Positions 49,891-59,378 of a stretch of DNA of 64,000 nucleotides are shown piece by piece. The DNA is taken from positions 1 through 64,000 of the forward strand of contig CANPGB010000013.1 of the NCBI GenBank assembly GCA_947573485.1. The letters run 5' to 3'. The DNA is from an uncultured Porphyromonadaceae bacterium. GTDB taxonomy: Bacteria > Bacteroidota > Bacteroidia > Bacteroidales > Muribaculaceae. The position numbers and the translations under genes are program-made. Every line of letters begins with the position of its first letter. Within the stretch, counting starts at the first letter, position 1. The notes beneath the pieces were generated by a model. That model made no database searches, had not been told where the DNA came from, and saw only the letters and a list, made by a program, of their open reading frames with translations.

Positions 49891-52884
49891 ATGAACAAAG
49901 GTTTATTAAGAGCGGCACTTCTCTCTGTGGTGTGCGCTTCAATGCCGGCGGCGATGACATCGTGCAAGGATTATGACGATGACATCAACAACCTGCAGTC
50001 CCAGATTGACGCACTCCGTGTCGATGTGGACAAACTTGTAGGTCTCATTGAGAGCGGCAAAGTAATCACCGACGTGAAGACCACAAGCAATGGTGTGGTG
50101 TTCACCCTCAGCGACGGCAAGGATTACACCATTACCAACGGCAAGGACGGCGCTAACGGCACCAATGGCACTGCATGGACTATCGGTACCGACGGCTACT
50201 GGTATAAAGACGGCGCCAAGACCGATTACCGCGCTATCGGCGAGCAGGGCGCAGTGGGTCCCCAGGGTCCCAAAGGCGACAAGGGCGAAACCGGTGCTAC
50301 AGGTGCTACAGGCGCCCAGGGTCCTGCCGGAGCAACCGGCCCCCAGGGTCCCCAGGGTCCTGCCGGCAACGACGGCCAGAACGGCGAATACTACGTGCCC
50401 AATGCCGAGACCGGTTACTTCGACATCTACCGCGACGGCAAGAAAATCGGTACTTCCGACATCATGTGGCGCGCAACTGCCGAGGACGGCAGCGTGACAG
50501 CAGCCTTCACCGGCAACAAGCTCACTCTCGCGTGGAAGAACGAGAAGGGTGAGGTGCAGACCGTAGAGGTGCAGTCGGGTGCCCAGATCGGCACTATCGC
50601 GTTCATCCCCTCGGTGCTCTCGGGTATCGGCGGCTATGCAACAACCGACCAGCCTTTCTACTACATCAACAGCTACCTGAGCGAAAGCAAGTACAACACT
50701 TCGACCAAGGAATTTATTCCTCAGACCGAGTGGAACAAGTCGAGCATCGTAGCTCTTGAATACCGCGTAAGCCCCGAAAACGCTTACATCGCCACCGGCG
50801 AGAAGAGCGCCGCCATGGCAGCCTTCCTCGGCCGCGAGGTTACATCGCGCGCTTATGCCGAAGGTGACATCTACAACAACTGCGTGATGGGTGTGAACTC
50901 GTTCGACCCGACTACTGCCAACGGCACCGGCCTTCTGCCTGTAACAGCTTTCTACAACAAGCTCTACAAGTCGAAGACTCAGGACGATATCGTGGCTTTC
51001 CGCCTCATCAACGGCCAGTCGACCTTCACTTCGGATTACATCGCCCCCGATGCCAAGGCTATCACTCCCGTGATTGTCAACCCGAAGGATAACGCCCGCG
51101 TTTACGCAGCCCGTACGAAGGCTATCGTAAGCAACGGCGAGACCGACGCTTTCGTCAAGGAGTTCATGCCTCTCACCGCAAACTATGACATCCCCCTTAA
51201 TTATAAGGAGTCGATCAACCTTCTCGACTATGTAGCCCTCTACAGCACCGCCCTCAAGGAGTATCTTGGTGAGGATAGCAAAATCAAGTTCGAGGACATC
51301 ACCTACAAATTCTCGATGCCCAAAGAATACAACGCCACCGACACCCAGAAGACCAACCAGCAGTGGTTTGCCACCGCTCCCGAAGGCGAGGCAGGCACAA
51401 TCTCGGTGAACAGCACCAACGTTCCCGACCTCACTCCTGCAATCGACCGCACCCCCGTTTACCGCGTTGACGCCTTCATGGCCGACAACATGGGCAACGG
51501 CACTCAGCTTGTAGCTTCGGCTTACATCAAGGTGAAGATTGTGCGCGAGACACCCAAACCTCAGGAGCCCGCCGATGACATCGAAAATGTTATCACCAAC
51601 ACCGTGCCTCAGATTGACTACCACAAGCTCACCGCAAGCCAGACCAAGGTTGCCGAAATGAGCTGGCAGGATGTGAACAACAAGATCTACGGCGCCGCAG
51701 GCCTCACAGCCCTCACCTTCTGGAACAACTACGGCGGCACCAGCGACAACTACACCGTAGAAATCAGCAGCTGGAAGAACGGCAAGGAAGTTCTCATCAA
51801 CAAGGACAACACCACCGCTACAGCAGGCACCACCTTCACCCTTGCACAGGACGGTCTCTTCTGCAACATCAAGCTCGACAAGGCTGCTACCCAGACCTCT
51901 AACATCCGCTTCGACGTGAACAACAAGGTTCACACCGAAAACTACTACGATGCCTTCGACATCACCGTAAACGGCCAGACCGTGAAAGCTGCGAAGTACA
52001 CCGTGAAGATCACTATCCCCGTTGACAAGTCGTACTCGACCACCCGCGGCGACATCATCCTCACCCAGGACTTCTATGTATACGAAATCTGCCCCGAATA
52101 CGCATACAACCCGCTGTACTACAACAAGGACCTCCAGGCTCTTGAAGTAATCGGCCGCGTGGTAGGCACCGGCGCAACCGCCAAGTGGGAGATGAGCGCC
52201 AACATCGGCCAGCTCTTCGAAAACCAGGGCACAACCGCCGCTCCTGTTGAAATCTTCAGCTACTTCAACAAGGGTAACAACGCCACCGCAATCACCTTCA
52301 CCAAGCTCTCGCCTGCCAACACCGAGGTAACTTTCAGCAACAACACTATCGCTCTTGCCAAGGCTATCAAGGATCAGGTAACCGCTACAATGAAGTACAC
52401 CCTCACCCTCCAGAACGGTGAGACCTGCGAGAAAGAATTCAAGGTTGTATTCACCAACCCCTTCACCTCGCAGCAGCTCAAGGGTGTAAGCTTCAACGGC
52501 AACACTATCGGCCTCACCCAGGTTGAAACCGCCGACCAGGTTAAGGTAATCGACACCAACAACGACGCAATCTACGCATGGTCTACCACTGCCAAGGATC
52601 TCGCCCTCTCGCAGCTCGCCAAGGACGGTTACAAGCTCAAAGAAAGCGACGTGACTGTAACCTACGCCTTCCTCGAAGACGCAGCTTACAAGACCTTCAA
52701 GACCAACATGGACCCCGCTTCCACCCTCTCTGTCAACGGCGAAGGCCAGATCTCGTACGACAACAAGGGCGGTGCCAAGCTCCAGGATCCCTACACTCTC
52801 ACCGTTATCGCTTCTGTGAAGTTCGGCAACGTGTCGATTGTAGACTGCAAGATTCCCGTACTCGTTAGAACTACCGCAGAGTAA
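49891..52884 (+). CDS. Large surface lipoprotein with collagen-like repeats (PL29-N/DUF4988-like)
   Basis: 997 residues. A lipoprotein signal ends at Cys25 (AAMTSCKDYDDD). A short coiled coil follows (INNLQSQIDALRVDVDKLVGLIESG), then NGVVFTLSDGKDYTITNGKDG as in the PL29-N/DUF4988 type of Bacteroidetes surface proteins. Residues about 115-165 are collagen-like Gly-X-Y triplets (GPQGPKGDKGETGATG and so on) before GQNGEYYVPNAETGYFDIYRDGKKIG. The remaining 800 residues are beta-rich repeats without recognised enzyme motifs. Codon use is strongly biased and uniform, suggesting high expression. It is followed directly by a strong terminator. Likely an outer-membrane-anchored surface protein; enzymatic activity is not supported. 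Confidence 0.8.
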   Translation: MNKGLLRAALLSVVCASMPAAMTSCKDYDDDINNLQSQIDALRVDVDKLVGLIESGKVITDVKTTSNGVVFTLSDGKDYTITNGKDGANGTNGTAWTIGTDGYWYKDGAKTDYRAIGEQGAVGPQGPKGDKGETGATGATGAQGPAGATGPQGPQGPAGNDGQNGEYYVPNAETGYFDIYRDGKKIGTSDIMWRATAEDGSVTAAFTGNKLTLAWKNEKGEVQTVEVQSGAQIGTIAFIPSVLSGIGGYATTDQPFYYINSYLSESKYNTSTKEFIPQTEWNKSSIVALEYRVSPENAYIATGEKSAAMAAFLGREVTSRAYAEGDIYNNCVMGVNSFDPTTANGTGLLPVTAFYNKLYKSKTQDDIVAFRLINGQSTFTSDYIAPDAKAITPVIVNPKDNARVYAARTKAIVSNGETDAFVKEFMPLTANYDIPLNYKESINLLDYVALYSTALKEYLGEDSKIKFEDITYKFSMPKEYNATDTQKTNQQWFATAPEGEAGTISVNSTNVPDLTPAIDRTPVYRVDAFMADNMGNGTQLVASAYIKVKIVRETPKPQEPADDIENVITNTVPQIDYHKLTASQTKVAEMSWQDVNNKIYGAAGLTALTFWNNYGGTSDNYTVEISSWKNGKEVLINKDNTTATAGTTFTLAQDGLFCNIKLDKAATQTSNIRFDVNNKVHTENYYDAFDITVNGQTVKAAKYTVKITIPVDKSYSTTRGDIILTQDFYVYEICPEYAYNPLYYNKDLQALEVIGRVVGTGATAKWEMSANIGQLFENQGTTAAPVEIFSYFNKGNNATAITFTKLSPANTEVTFSNNTIALAKAIKDQVTATMKYTLTLQNGETCEKEFKVVFTNPFTSQQLKGVSFNGNTIGLTQVETADQVKVIDTNNDAIYAWSTTAKDLALSQLAKDGYKLKESDVTVTYAFLEDAAYKTFKTNMDPASTLSVNGEGQISYDNKGGAKLQDPYTLTVIASVKFGNVSIVDCKIPVLVRTTAE

Positions 52885-52946
52885 CAATCACTGAATTACC
52901 GGTATGATTGATGCAACACGAAAAGTGATATAGACTCAATCTCGCG

Positions 52947-52984
52947 GAGCGGCTGTGATGTGAATCACAGCCGCTCTTTTTCTT
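52947..52984 (+). terminator. Rho-independent terminator after the collagen-like lipoprotein gene
   Basis: GAGCGGCTGTGAT (52947-52959) and ATCACAGCCGCTC (52964-52976) form a perfect 13-base-pair stem with loop GTGA, followed by TTTTTCTTTT. Confidence 0.92.
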
Positions 52985-53046
52985 TTATGAACCAAAATAG
53001 CGGGGCCGATGTTATATATGAGTAACACAACTAAACGTTTCTGACT

Positions 53047-53112
53047 ATGGCACACATGCTCAAACATCTCATGCAGCGCTATTTCGAGATTACATCGCAT
53101 CTCTACGAATAA
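53047..53112 (+). CDS. Possible 21-codon small ORF
   Basis: An ATG-to-TAA frame reads MAHMLKHLMQRYFEITSHLYE, amphipathic in appearance. It lies in the 468-base gap between the lipoprotein terminator and the efflux promoter. Just beyond it a GC hairpin with a T7 run (about 53163-53187) looks like a weak terminator, so the piece 52985-53187 could be a small transcription unit. Evidence is only the ORF and the hairpin. Confidence 0.25.
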   Translation: MAHMLKHLMQRYFEITSHLYE

Positions 53113-53252
53113 GCCGCCGCTCTACTCTCTCTCCGACAACAACACACAGTAATAACCCCTACCGCCCGCAAAGTTGCGAGCGTTTTTTTGTGCCTTTTTG
53201 GCTTGATTGTTGGCCTATACCACTAAAATATTAGCCCAAGAGTTGAGGATAC

Positions 53253-53283
53253 TTGCCAAAACCAACCCTTATATCTAACTTTG
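53253..53283 (+). promoter_or_regulatory. Promoter of the efflux operon
   Basis: TTG (53253-53255), a 20-base spacer and TAACTTTG (53276-53283), giving a leader of about 60 bases before the ATG at 53353. Confidence 0.65.
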
Positions 53284-53352
53284 CGGCTCGATAAACCGAT
53301 TACTATTACATAAAAAGATTATTCTACATCTATTATCCGTTTCAAGTCCATT

Positions 53353-54789
53353 ATGGTATTTGCACATCCTCGCCGGCGCCTTGCCGCGGCTCTGCTTCTT
53401 GCGGCCGCCGTCTGCCCCGGCATCCAAGCCGACGAGATACCCTCGCTAAGCCTTGAGGAATGCCTCAGGATAGCGCTCAACGAGAATCCTACAGTTAAGG
53501 TCGCCGATATGGAGGTGACCCGCGTCGACTACTCCAAGAAAGAGACTATCGGGCAGCTGCTGCCTACGATTGATTTTGGCGCCAACTACAACCGCATGGT
53601 GGCCAAGCAGGTGATGTATATGAACATGGATGACTTCGGCGGCTTCGGCGGCGGCGAAGGCACCACTCCCGGCGGAGCCGGCGACGCCGAGGCAGCCTCG
53701 CGCGCATCATCGAACAAGGATTCGGGGCTCAAAGTGGGTCTCGACAACTCTTACTCGCTCGGCTTCAACGCCACTTTGCCTCTGATAGCTCCGCAGCTGT
53801 GGAAGAGCATAGGTGTGAGCGACAGCCAGATTCTCCGCAGCGTGGAGGCAGCGCGTCAGAGCCGTCAGAACCTCGTAAACCAGGTAAAGAGCGCCTACTA
53901 TACCCTGCTTCTTGCCGAGGATTCGCGCCGCGTGATTCAGGAGAGCTACGACATGGCTGCCCTCACGCACGACATCTACTCCAAGCAGTACGCCGCCGGT
54001 GCGGCCTCGGACTACGATGTGCTGCGCACTTCGGTAGCCATGAAGAACATCGAGCCCGAGCTCTTGCAGGCCGACATCGCCATAAAGCAGGCATTGCTGC
54101 AGCTGCAGATTCTGATGGGCGTAGATGCCACGTTCGGCTTCACTGCCTCGGCACGCCTCGCCGACTACGAGGAGAGCATGTACGAGGAAACCATTGCCAA
54201 CATCAACCCCGACTACAGCGGTAACGCCGACCTGCGCCTGCTCGACCTCGACGCCAAGATGCTCGACCAGACCCTCAAGATACAGAAACTTTCGTTCGCC
54301 CCCACTCTGGCCTTCGTAGCCAACTACAACTGGACGTCGATGAGCAACGGCTCGCCCTTCAAGAATTTCCGCTGGAACCCCTACTCTACCGTGGGTCTCT
54401 CGCTGTCGTTCCCCATTTTCCAGGGCGGACAGCGCTACAGCCGCGTTAAGCAGGCCGCTATCCAGGCCGAGGAGATACGCCTCCAGCGCGAGAACCTTGA
54501 GCGCAGCGTGGCCATGCAGGTGACCTTGGCTGTAGACAATATCAAAATCAACGTGAAGCAGATAGCATCGTGCAGCGAGAGCGTGCGCCAGGCCGACCGC
54601 GCGCACACTATCATGGAGAAGAGTTTCGGCATTGGTGCAGCAAGCTACCTCGACCTGCGCGACTCCGAGCTTGCCCTCACCCGCGCACGCCTGGCCTACT
54701 ATCAGGCTATCTACAACTATCTTGTGGCCAACAGCGAGCTTGAACTGCTCTTAGGCAATGCACCTATCGAAAAATATACTACGAAATAA
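53353..54789 (+). CDS. TolC-family outer membrane efflux protein
   Basis: 478 residues. N-terminal signal peptide (AAALLLAAAVCPGIQA), then LSLEECLRIALNENPTVKVADMEV, the usual TolC opening, and two long helical repeats of the outer membrane factor family; GLSLSFPIFQGGQRYSRVKQAA near 352-373 marks the second repeat. A Gly/Thr-rich insertion (FGGFGGGEGTTPGGAGD) near 96-112 is unusual. It forms the trimeric exit duct for the adaptor and RND pump coded just downstream in the same operon. Confidence 0.92.
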   Translation: MVFAHPRRRLAAALLLAAAVCPGIQADEIPSLSLEECLRIALNENPTVKVADMEVTRVDYSKKETIGQLLPTIDFGANYNRMVAKQVMYMNMDDFGGFGGGEGTTPGGAGDAEAASRASSNKDSGLKVGLDNSYSLGFNATLPLIAPQLWKSIGVSDSQILRSVEAARQSRQNLVNQVKSAYYTLLLAEDSRRVIQESYDMAALTHDIYSKQYAAGAASDYDVLRTSVAMKNIEPELLQADIAIKQALLQLQILMGVDATFGFTASARLADYEESMYEETIANINPDYSGNADLRLLDLDAKMLDQTLKIQKLSFAPTLAFVANYNWTSMSNGSPFKNFRWNPYSTVGLSLSFPIFQGGQRYSRVKQAAIQAEEIRLQRENLERSVAMQVTLAVDNIKINVKQIASCSESVRQADRAHTIMEKSFGIGAASYLDLRDSELALTRARLAYYQAIYNYLVANSELELLLGNAPIEKYTTK

Positions 54790-54804
54790 CACCACATCAC
54801 AGCG

Positions 54805-55812
54805 ATGAAAACCGCATATCATTTTATAGCAATGGCCGCCCTGCTCACCGCCTGCGGCCCTAAGGAACAGACGGCAGAAACAGTAGAGGAACTCCCGATA
54901 GTGACCGTGGGGGTGGCCTCGCGAACCGAAGTGCCGCAGAAGCGCAGCTACACCGCCAATGTAGAGGCCGACAACCTCAACAACATCTCTCCGGCAACCC
55001 CTAACCGCATCAAGCGCATCCATGCCGAGGTAGGCGACCACGTGCGTGCCGGTCAGGAGCTCGTGATTCTCGACAGCTCGAACATCGACCAGCTGCGCAT
55101 CAACATGGAGCAGATAGAGCGTGAGTACAAGCGCGCCGTGCAGCTCCTCGAAATAGGCGCGGGCACACAGCAGGCCGTCGACCAGCTCAAGGCTCAGCTC
55201 GACGCCGCCCGCTCGCAGTATGCCAACGTGCTGGAGAACACCGTGCTGCGCTCACCGATAAACGGTGTGGTGACTGCCCGCAACTACGACCCCGGCGACA
55301 TGACCGGCAACCTGCCCGTGCTCACCGTGGGTCAGCTTGCGCCTATTGTGAAGGTTATAATAAACATCAGCGAGAACGACCTCTCGACCGTAAGTCAGGG
55401 CATGCCTGTGGAGGTGACTTTCGACGCTTTCCCCGACCGGACTTTCTCGGGCAAGGTGCAGCGCATATACCCCACCGTCGACACCGCCACCCGCACTTTT
55501 GCCGTCGAGGTCCAGATTGCCAACGGCAAGGAAGAAATCAAGCCGGGTATGTTTGCCCGGGTGGCTATCGACCTGGGCGCACAGCAGAACGTTGTTGTGC
55601 CTGACCGCGCCGTGGTGAAACAGACAGGCTCGGGCAACAAGTATGTGTATGTTCTCAACGGCAATCGTGTGAGCTACAAGCACGTAGAGCTCGGCCAGCG
55701 CCTTGGCGACTCCTACGAGCTTCTGTCGGGCATAGAGGACGGCGATACCGTGGTGATTACCGGCCAGACCCGCCTTGCCGACGGCGTTGAAGTGGAAGTG
55801 ATTGAAAACTAA
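54805..55812 (+). CDS. RND efflux periplasmic adaptor (HlyD family)
   Basis: 335 residues. Lipoprotein signal with Cys at about 15 (AALLTACGPKEQ). Barrel-sandwich halves RIKRIHAEVGDHVRAGQELVILDSS and NTVLRSPINGVVTARNYDPGDMTG flank a short alpha hairpin; the beta-barrel and membrane-proximal regions follow (VTFDAFPDRTFSGKVQRIYPTVD, GMFARVAIDLG). It links the inner-membrane pump to TolC. It starts 15 bases after the TolC-like gene and ends 24 bases before the pump. Confidence 0.93.
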   Translation: MKTAYHFIAMAALLTACGPKEQTAETVEELPIVTVGVASRTEVPQKRSYTANVEADNLNNISPATPNRIKRIHAEVGDHVRAGQELVILDSSNIDQLRINMEQIEREYKRAVQLLEIGAGTQQAVDQLKAQLDAARSQYANVLENTVLRSPINGVVTARNYDPGDMTGNLPVLTVGQLAPIVKVIINISENDLSTVSQGMPVEVTFDAFPDRTFSGKVQRIYPTVDTATRTFAVEVQIANGKEEIKPGMFARVAIDLGAQQNVVVPDRAVVKQTGSGNKYVYVLNGNRVSYKHVELGQRLGDSYELLSGIEDGDTVVITGQTRLADGVEVEVIEN

Positions 55813-55836
55813 GTAATAACTCCAAACTGATATATA

Positions 55837-58800
55837 ATGAGTCTCTACGGCAGCGCGGTAAAACGCCCTATCATGACCACCCTGTGCTTTGTGGCGGTGG
55901 TTATCTTGGGCCTTTTCTCGCTCAATAAACTACCTATCGACCTCTACCCGGATATCGAGACCAACACCATTATGGTGATGACCACGTACACGGGCGCGAG
56001 CGCGCAGGATATAGAACAGAATGTGACACGCCCGCTCGAGAACGTGCTCAACTCTGTCAACGACCTGAAACACATCACATCGAAGTCGCGCGAGAATATC
56101 TCGGTGATAACACTCGAATTTGAGTACGGCGAGGATATCGACGTGCTCACCAACGACGTGCGCGACAAACTCGACATGGTGTCGTCGATGCTCCCCGACG
56201 ACGCCGAGAACCCGATTATCTTCAAGTTCTCTACCGACATGATTCCTATCCTGCTTCTGTCGGTAAACGCCTCGGAGAGTATGCCCGGCCTCTACAAGAT
56301 TCTCGATGAGGCCGTTGCCAACCCTCTGGCTCGCATCAACGGTGTGGGTTCGGTGTCGATTTCGGGTGCGCCCAAGCGTGAGATACACGTTTATGTTGAC
56401 CCCAACCGCCTTGAGGCATACAACCTTACCGTAGAGCAGATTGCCTCTATAGTGGCGGCAGAGAACCGCAATATTCCCGGCGGCTCGTTCGACATCGGCT
56501 CCGACACCTACTCACTGCGTGTGCAGGGCGAGTTCACGTCGTCGGACCAGCTTGCCGACATCGTTGTCGGCACTGCCGAGAACCGCACAATTTACCTGCG
56601 CGACGTTGCCCGCATCGACGACTCGCTCGAAGAGCGCACCCAGGAGACTTTCAACAACGGTGTGCAGGGTGCCATGATTGTGATACAGAAGCAGTCGGGT
56701 GCCAACTCGGTGCAGATTTCCGACAAGGTGCTCGAGATGCTGCCCTCGCTGCAGAAGCGTCTGCCCTCCGATGTCAAGCTCGGCATTATCGTGGACACGT
56801 CCGACAATATCCGCAACACTATCGACTCTCTGGTAGAGACGGTGCTCTACGCCCTTCTCTTCGTTATAATCGTGGTGTTCTTCTTCCTTGGCCGCTGGCG
56901 CGCCACGCTCATCATCACTATCACGATACCTATCTCGCTCATCGCCTCCTTCATCTACCTCTTCGCCACGGGTAACACGCTGAACATCGTGTCGCTGTCG
57001 GCGCTCTCCATTTCAATCGGTATGGTGGTTGACGATGCCATTGTGGTGCTCGAGAACGTGACCACGCACATAGAGCGCGGCTCCGACCCGAAACAGGCGG
57101 CAGTACACGGCACAAACGAGGTGGCCGTATCGGTAATAGCCTCTACCCTGACTCTTATAGCGGTATTCTTCCCTCTCACCCTCGTCACGGGCATGACGGG
57201 CGTGCTCTTCCGTCAGCTTGGCTGGATGGTGACTATCATGATGATAATCTCCACTATCTGCGCCCTCTCGCTCACGCCTATGCTTTGCTCGCTGCTACTG
57301 CGCCGCGTAAACCACCACGGACGCCTCTACACGCTGCTTTTCACCCCCATTAACCGCGGCCTCGATGCTTTCGACCGCGGCTACGGACGCCTGCTGCACT
57401 GGGTAGTAAGCCACAAGCTCATCACTTTCGTAGTATGTATGGCCACTTTTGTGGGTTCGCTCTTCCTCATGAAGCAGGTGGGCACCGAGTTCTTCCCCAC
57501 CGCCGACGACGGCCGCATGCGTGTGAGCCTTGAGATGCCTATAGGCACGCGCGTCGAGCTCTCGAAAGAAAGCACACGCCGCCTCTCCGAGCTGTGGAAA
57601 GAGAAATATCCCGAAATCAAGATTTTGAACTACACCACCGGCACGGCATCGAGCGACAACACCTTCGCGTCGCTCAGCGACAACGGCCCGCACATCATTT
57701 CGATGAACATCACCCTCTCTGACCCCGGCGACCGCGAGCGCACCGTGACCGAAATCGCAGCCCTTATGCGCGAGGACCTCAAGCAGTTCCCCGAGTTCAA
57801 GAAAGCCCAGGTATCGGTAGGCGGTATGGGCGGCAGCATGGGCGGCCAGGCAACCATCGACTACGAAATCTACGGCTACGACTTTGCCGAGACCGACTCT
57901 GTGGCACGCATGCTCAGCAACGAGCTGCGCCGCATACCCGGCACTGCCGACGTGATAATATCGCGCGCCGACTACCAACCCGAGTATCAGGTTGACTTCG
58001 ACCGCGAGAAGCTTGCCATCTACGGTCTCAACCTCTCGACAGCTGCCACCTATCTGCGCAACCGCATCAACGGCTCGCTTGCCTCGCAGTTCCGCGAAGA
58101 CGGTGAGGAATACGACATCAAGGTGATGTATGCCCCCGAAAACCGCACCTCGCTTGCCGACATCGAGAACATACTCATCTACAACAACGCCGGCAAGGCA
58201 GTGCGCGTGCGCGACGTGGGCACCGTGGTTGAGCGCTTCACCCCGCCTACTATCGAGCGAAAGGACCGCGAGCGCATCGTGACGGTATCTACCGTGGTGC
58301 AGGATGTGCCCATGAGCCAGGTTGTTGAGGCCTCGCAGAAAGCCATCGACAACATGGAGATACCCCAGGGCATAAACATCGAGCTCGCAGGCTCGTACGA
58401 AGACCAACAGGACTCGTTCCGCGACCTCCTCACTCTCGCGGTGCTTATCATAATACTTGTGTACATTGTTATGGCGGCACAGTTCGAGAGCTATACCTAC
58501 CCCGGCATTATCATGACCTCGCTGCTCTTCGCCTTCTCGGGCGTGTTCATCATACTGTGGCTCACAGGGCACACGCTTAATGTGATGAGTATGATCGGTG
58601 CCATTATGCTTATCGGTATCGTGGTGAAGAACGGTATCGTGCTCATCGACTACATATCGCTCAACCGCGAGCGAGGGATGTCGATACGCCGCGCCGTTAT
58701 CGACGGCGGCGAGTCGCGTCTGCGCCCCGTGGTCATGACGACCCTCACCACTATCTTAGGCATGGTGCCTATGGCAGTGGGCAGCGGCCAGGGTGCCGAG

Positions 58801-58968
58801 ATGTGGCGACCCATGGGTACGGCGGTTATCGGTGGCCTCACCTTCTCTACAATCCTCACCCTGCTCTTCGTGCCGGTGCTCTACTGTGTGTTTGCATCGC
58901 GCGGAATCAAGAACCAACGCCGCAAGCACGCACGTATGCTTGCAGCAGCTAAAAGCAATGTAAAGTAA
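55837..58968 (+). CDS. RND multidrug efflux permease (AcrB/MexB-type, HAE1-like)
   Basis: 1043 residues, the full length of the family, with two sets of six transmembrane helices and two large periplasmic loops. SVNDLKHITSKSRENISVITLEF is in the first porter domain; the proton-relay acidic pair of helix 4 is visible in SIGMVVDDAIVVLENV; the C-terminal half has MIGAIMLIGIVVKNGIVLIDYI. The substrates are not readable; the type exports hydrophobic drugs and related compounds using the proton gradient. It is the third gene of the efflux operon. Confidence 0.95.
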   Translation: MSLYGSAVKRPIMTTLCFVAVVILGLFSLNKLPIDLYPDIETNTIMVMTTYTGASAQDIEQNVTRPLENVLNSVNDLKHITSKSRENISVITLEFEYGEDIDVLTNDVRDKLDMVSSMLPDDAENPIIFKFSTDMIPILLLSVNASESMPGLYKILDEAVANPLARINGVGSVSISGAPKREIHVYVDPNRLEAYNLTVEQIASIVAAENRNIPGGSFDIGSDTYSLRVQGEFTSSDQLADIVVGTAENRTIYLRDVARIDDSLEERTQETFNNGVQGAMIVIQKQSGANSVQISDKVLEMLPSLQKRLPSDVKLGIIVDTSDNIRNTIDSLVETVLYALLFVIIVVFFFLGRWRATLIITITIPISLIASFIYLFATGNTLNIVSLSALSISIGMVVDDAIVVLENVTTHIERGSDPKQAAVHGTNEVAVSVIASTLTLIAVFFPLTLVTGMTGVLFRQLGWMVTIMMIISTICALSLTPMLCSLLLRRVNHHGRLYTLLFTPINRGLDAFDRGYGRLLHWVVSHKLITFVVCMATFVGSLFLMKQVGTEFFPTADDGRMRVSLEMPIGTRVELSKESTRRLSELWKEKYPEIKILNYTTGTASSDNTFASLSDNGPHIISMNITLSDPGDRERTVTEIAALMREDLKQFPEFKKAQVSVGGMGGSMGGQATIDYEIYGYDFAETDSVARMLSNELRRIPGTADVIISRADYQPEYQVDFDREKLAIYGLNLSTAATYLRNRINGSLASQFREDGEEYDIKVMYAPENRTSLADIENILIYNNAGKAVRVRDVGTVVERFTPPTIERKDRERIVTVSTVVQDVPMSQVVEASQKAIDNMEIPQGINIELAGSYEDQQDSFRDLLTLAVLIIILVYIVMAAQFESYTYPGIIMTSLLFAFSGVFIILWLTGHTLNVMSMIGAIMLIGIVVKNGIVLIDYISLNRERGMSIRRAVIDGGESRLRPVVMTTLTTILGMVPMAVGSGQGAEMWRPMGTAVIGGLTFSTILTLLFVPVLYCVFASRGIKNQRRKHARMLAAAKSNVK

Positions 58969-58969
58969 T

Positions 58970-59263
58970 ATGAAATCGATATTCATAGCCTTCGACCAGG
59001 CTCACTACGAACGTATAGTAGAAATGCTCGAGCGCTGCAACTGCCGCGGCTTCACGGCGTGGCACGAGGTGACAGGGCGCGGCAGCGTCGACGGCGAGCC
59101 CCACTACGGCTCGCACGCATGGCCCTCGATGGCCTCGGCAATAATAACCGTGGTTGAGGACCACCGCGTGGATACGGTGCTCGCGCGCCTGCGCAGCTTC
59201 AACGACGAGCGCCCCAAGCTCGGCCTCCGCGCCTTTGTGTGGAACGTGGAGCAGACTATCTGA
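58970..59263 (+). CDS. PG0541-like transporter-associated protein
   Basis: 97 residues, small cytoplasmic alpha/beta protein: MKSIFIAFDQAHYERIVEMLERCNCRGFTAWHEVTGRGSVDGEPHYGSHAWPSM. It resembles the small, PII-like PG0541 family found directly after RND pump genes in Bacteroidetes, which supports this call. The frame begins one base after the pump stop, so it is almost certainly co-translated with it. A regulatory or sensing role for the pump is plausible but unproven. Confidence 0.8.
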   Translation: MKSIFIAFDQAHYERIVEMLERCNCRGFTAWHEVTGRGSVDGEPHYGSHAWPSMASAIITVVEDHRVDTVLARLRSFNDERPKLGLRAFVWNVEQTI

Positions 59264-59324
59264 AACGACTCCCGGCAAGAGCGGCTTAACATATATTATT
59301 GAGCCGCGCAGCTTTTTCTGAGAT

Positions 59325-59378
59325 AAAAATCGTAAATTTGCCCAAATTTTTACCCATGACGGCAAATTTACGATTTTT
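59325..59378. repeat. Perfect 18-base inverted repeat around the TPR gene start
   Basis: AAAAATCGTAAATTTGCC (59325-59342) and its exact reverse complement (59361-59378) are 18 bases apart. The left arm contains the -7-like box TAAATTTG (59333-59340); the start codon (59356) lies in the loop and the right arm in the first codons. The same arrangement gives a second, opposite-facing -7-like box. Confidence 0.75.

Noticed and set aside
49939-52887. 982-codon open frame on the minus strand opposite the collagen-like lipoprotein gene
   Set aside because: It is an antisense mirror of a highly codon-biased gene; its protein is a mix of Val, Gly and His runs without signal, domain or start context, while the plus frame has a lipobox, coiled coil and Gly-X-Y repeats.
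57295-58572. Long minus-strand frame opposite the RND pump
   Set aside because: The plus frame is a full-length conserved RND permease; the minus frame lacks any family resemblance.
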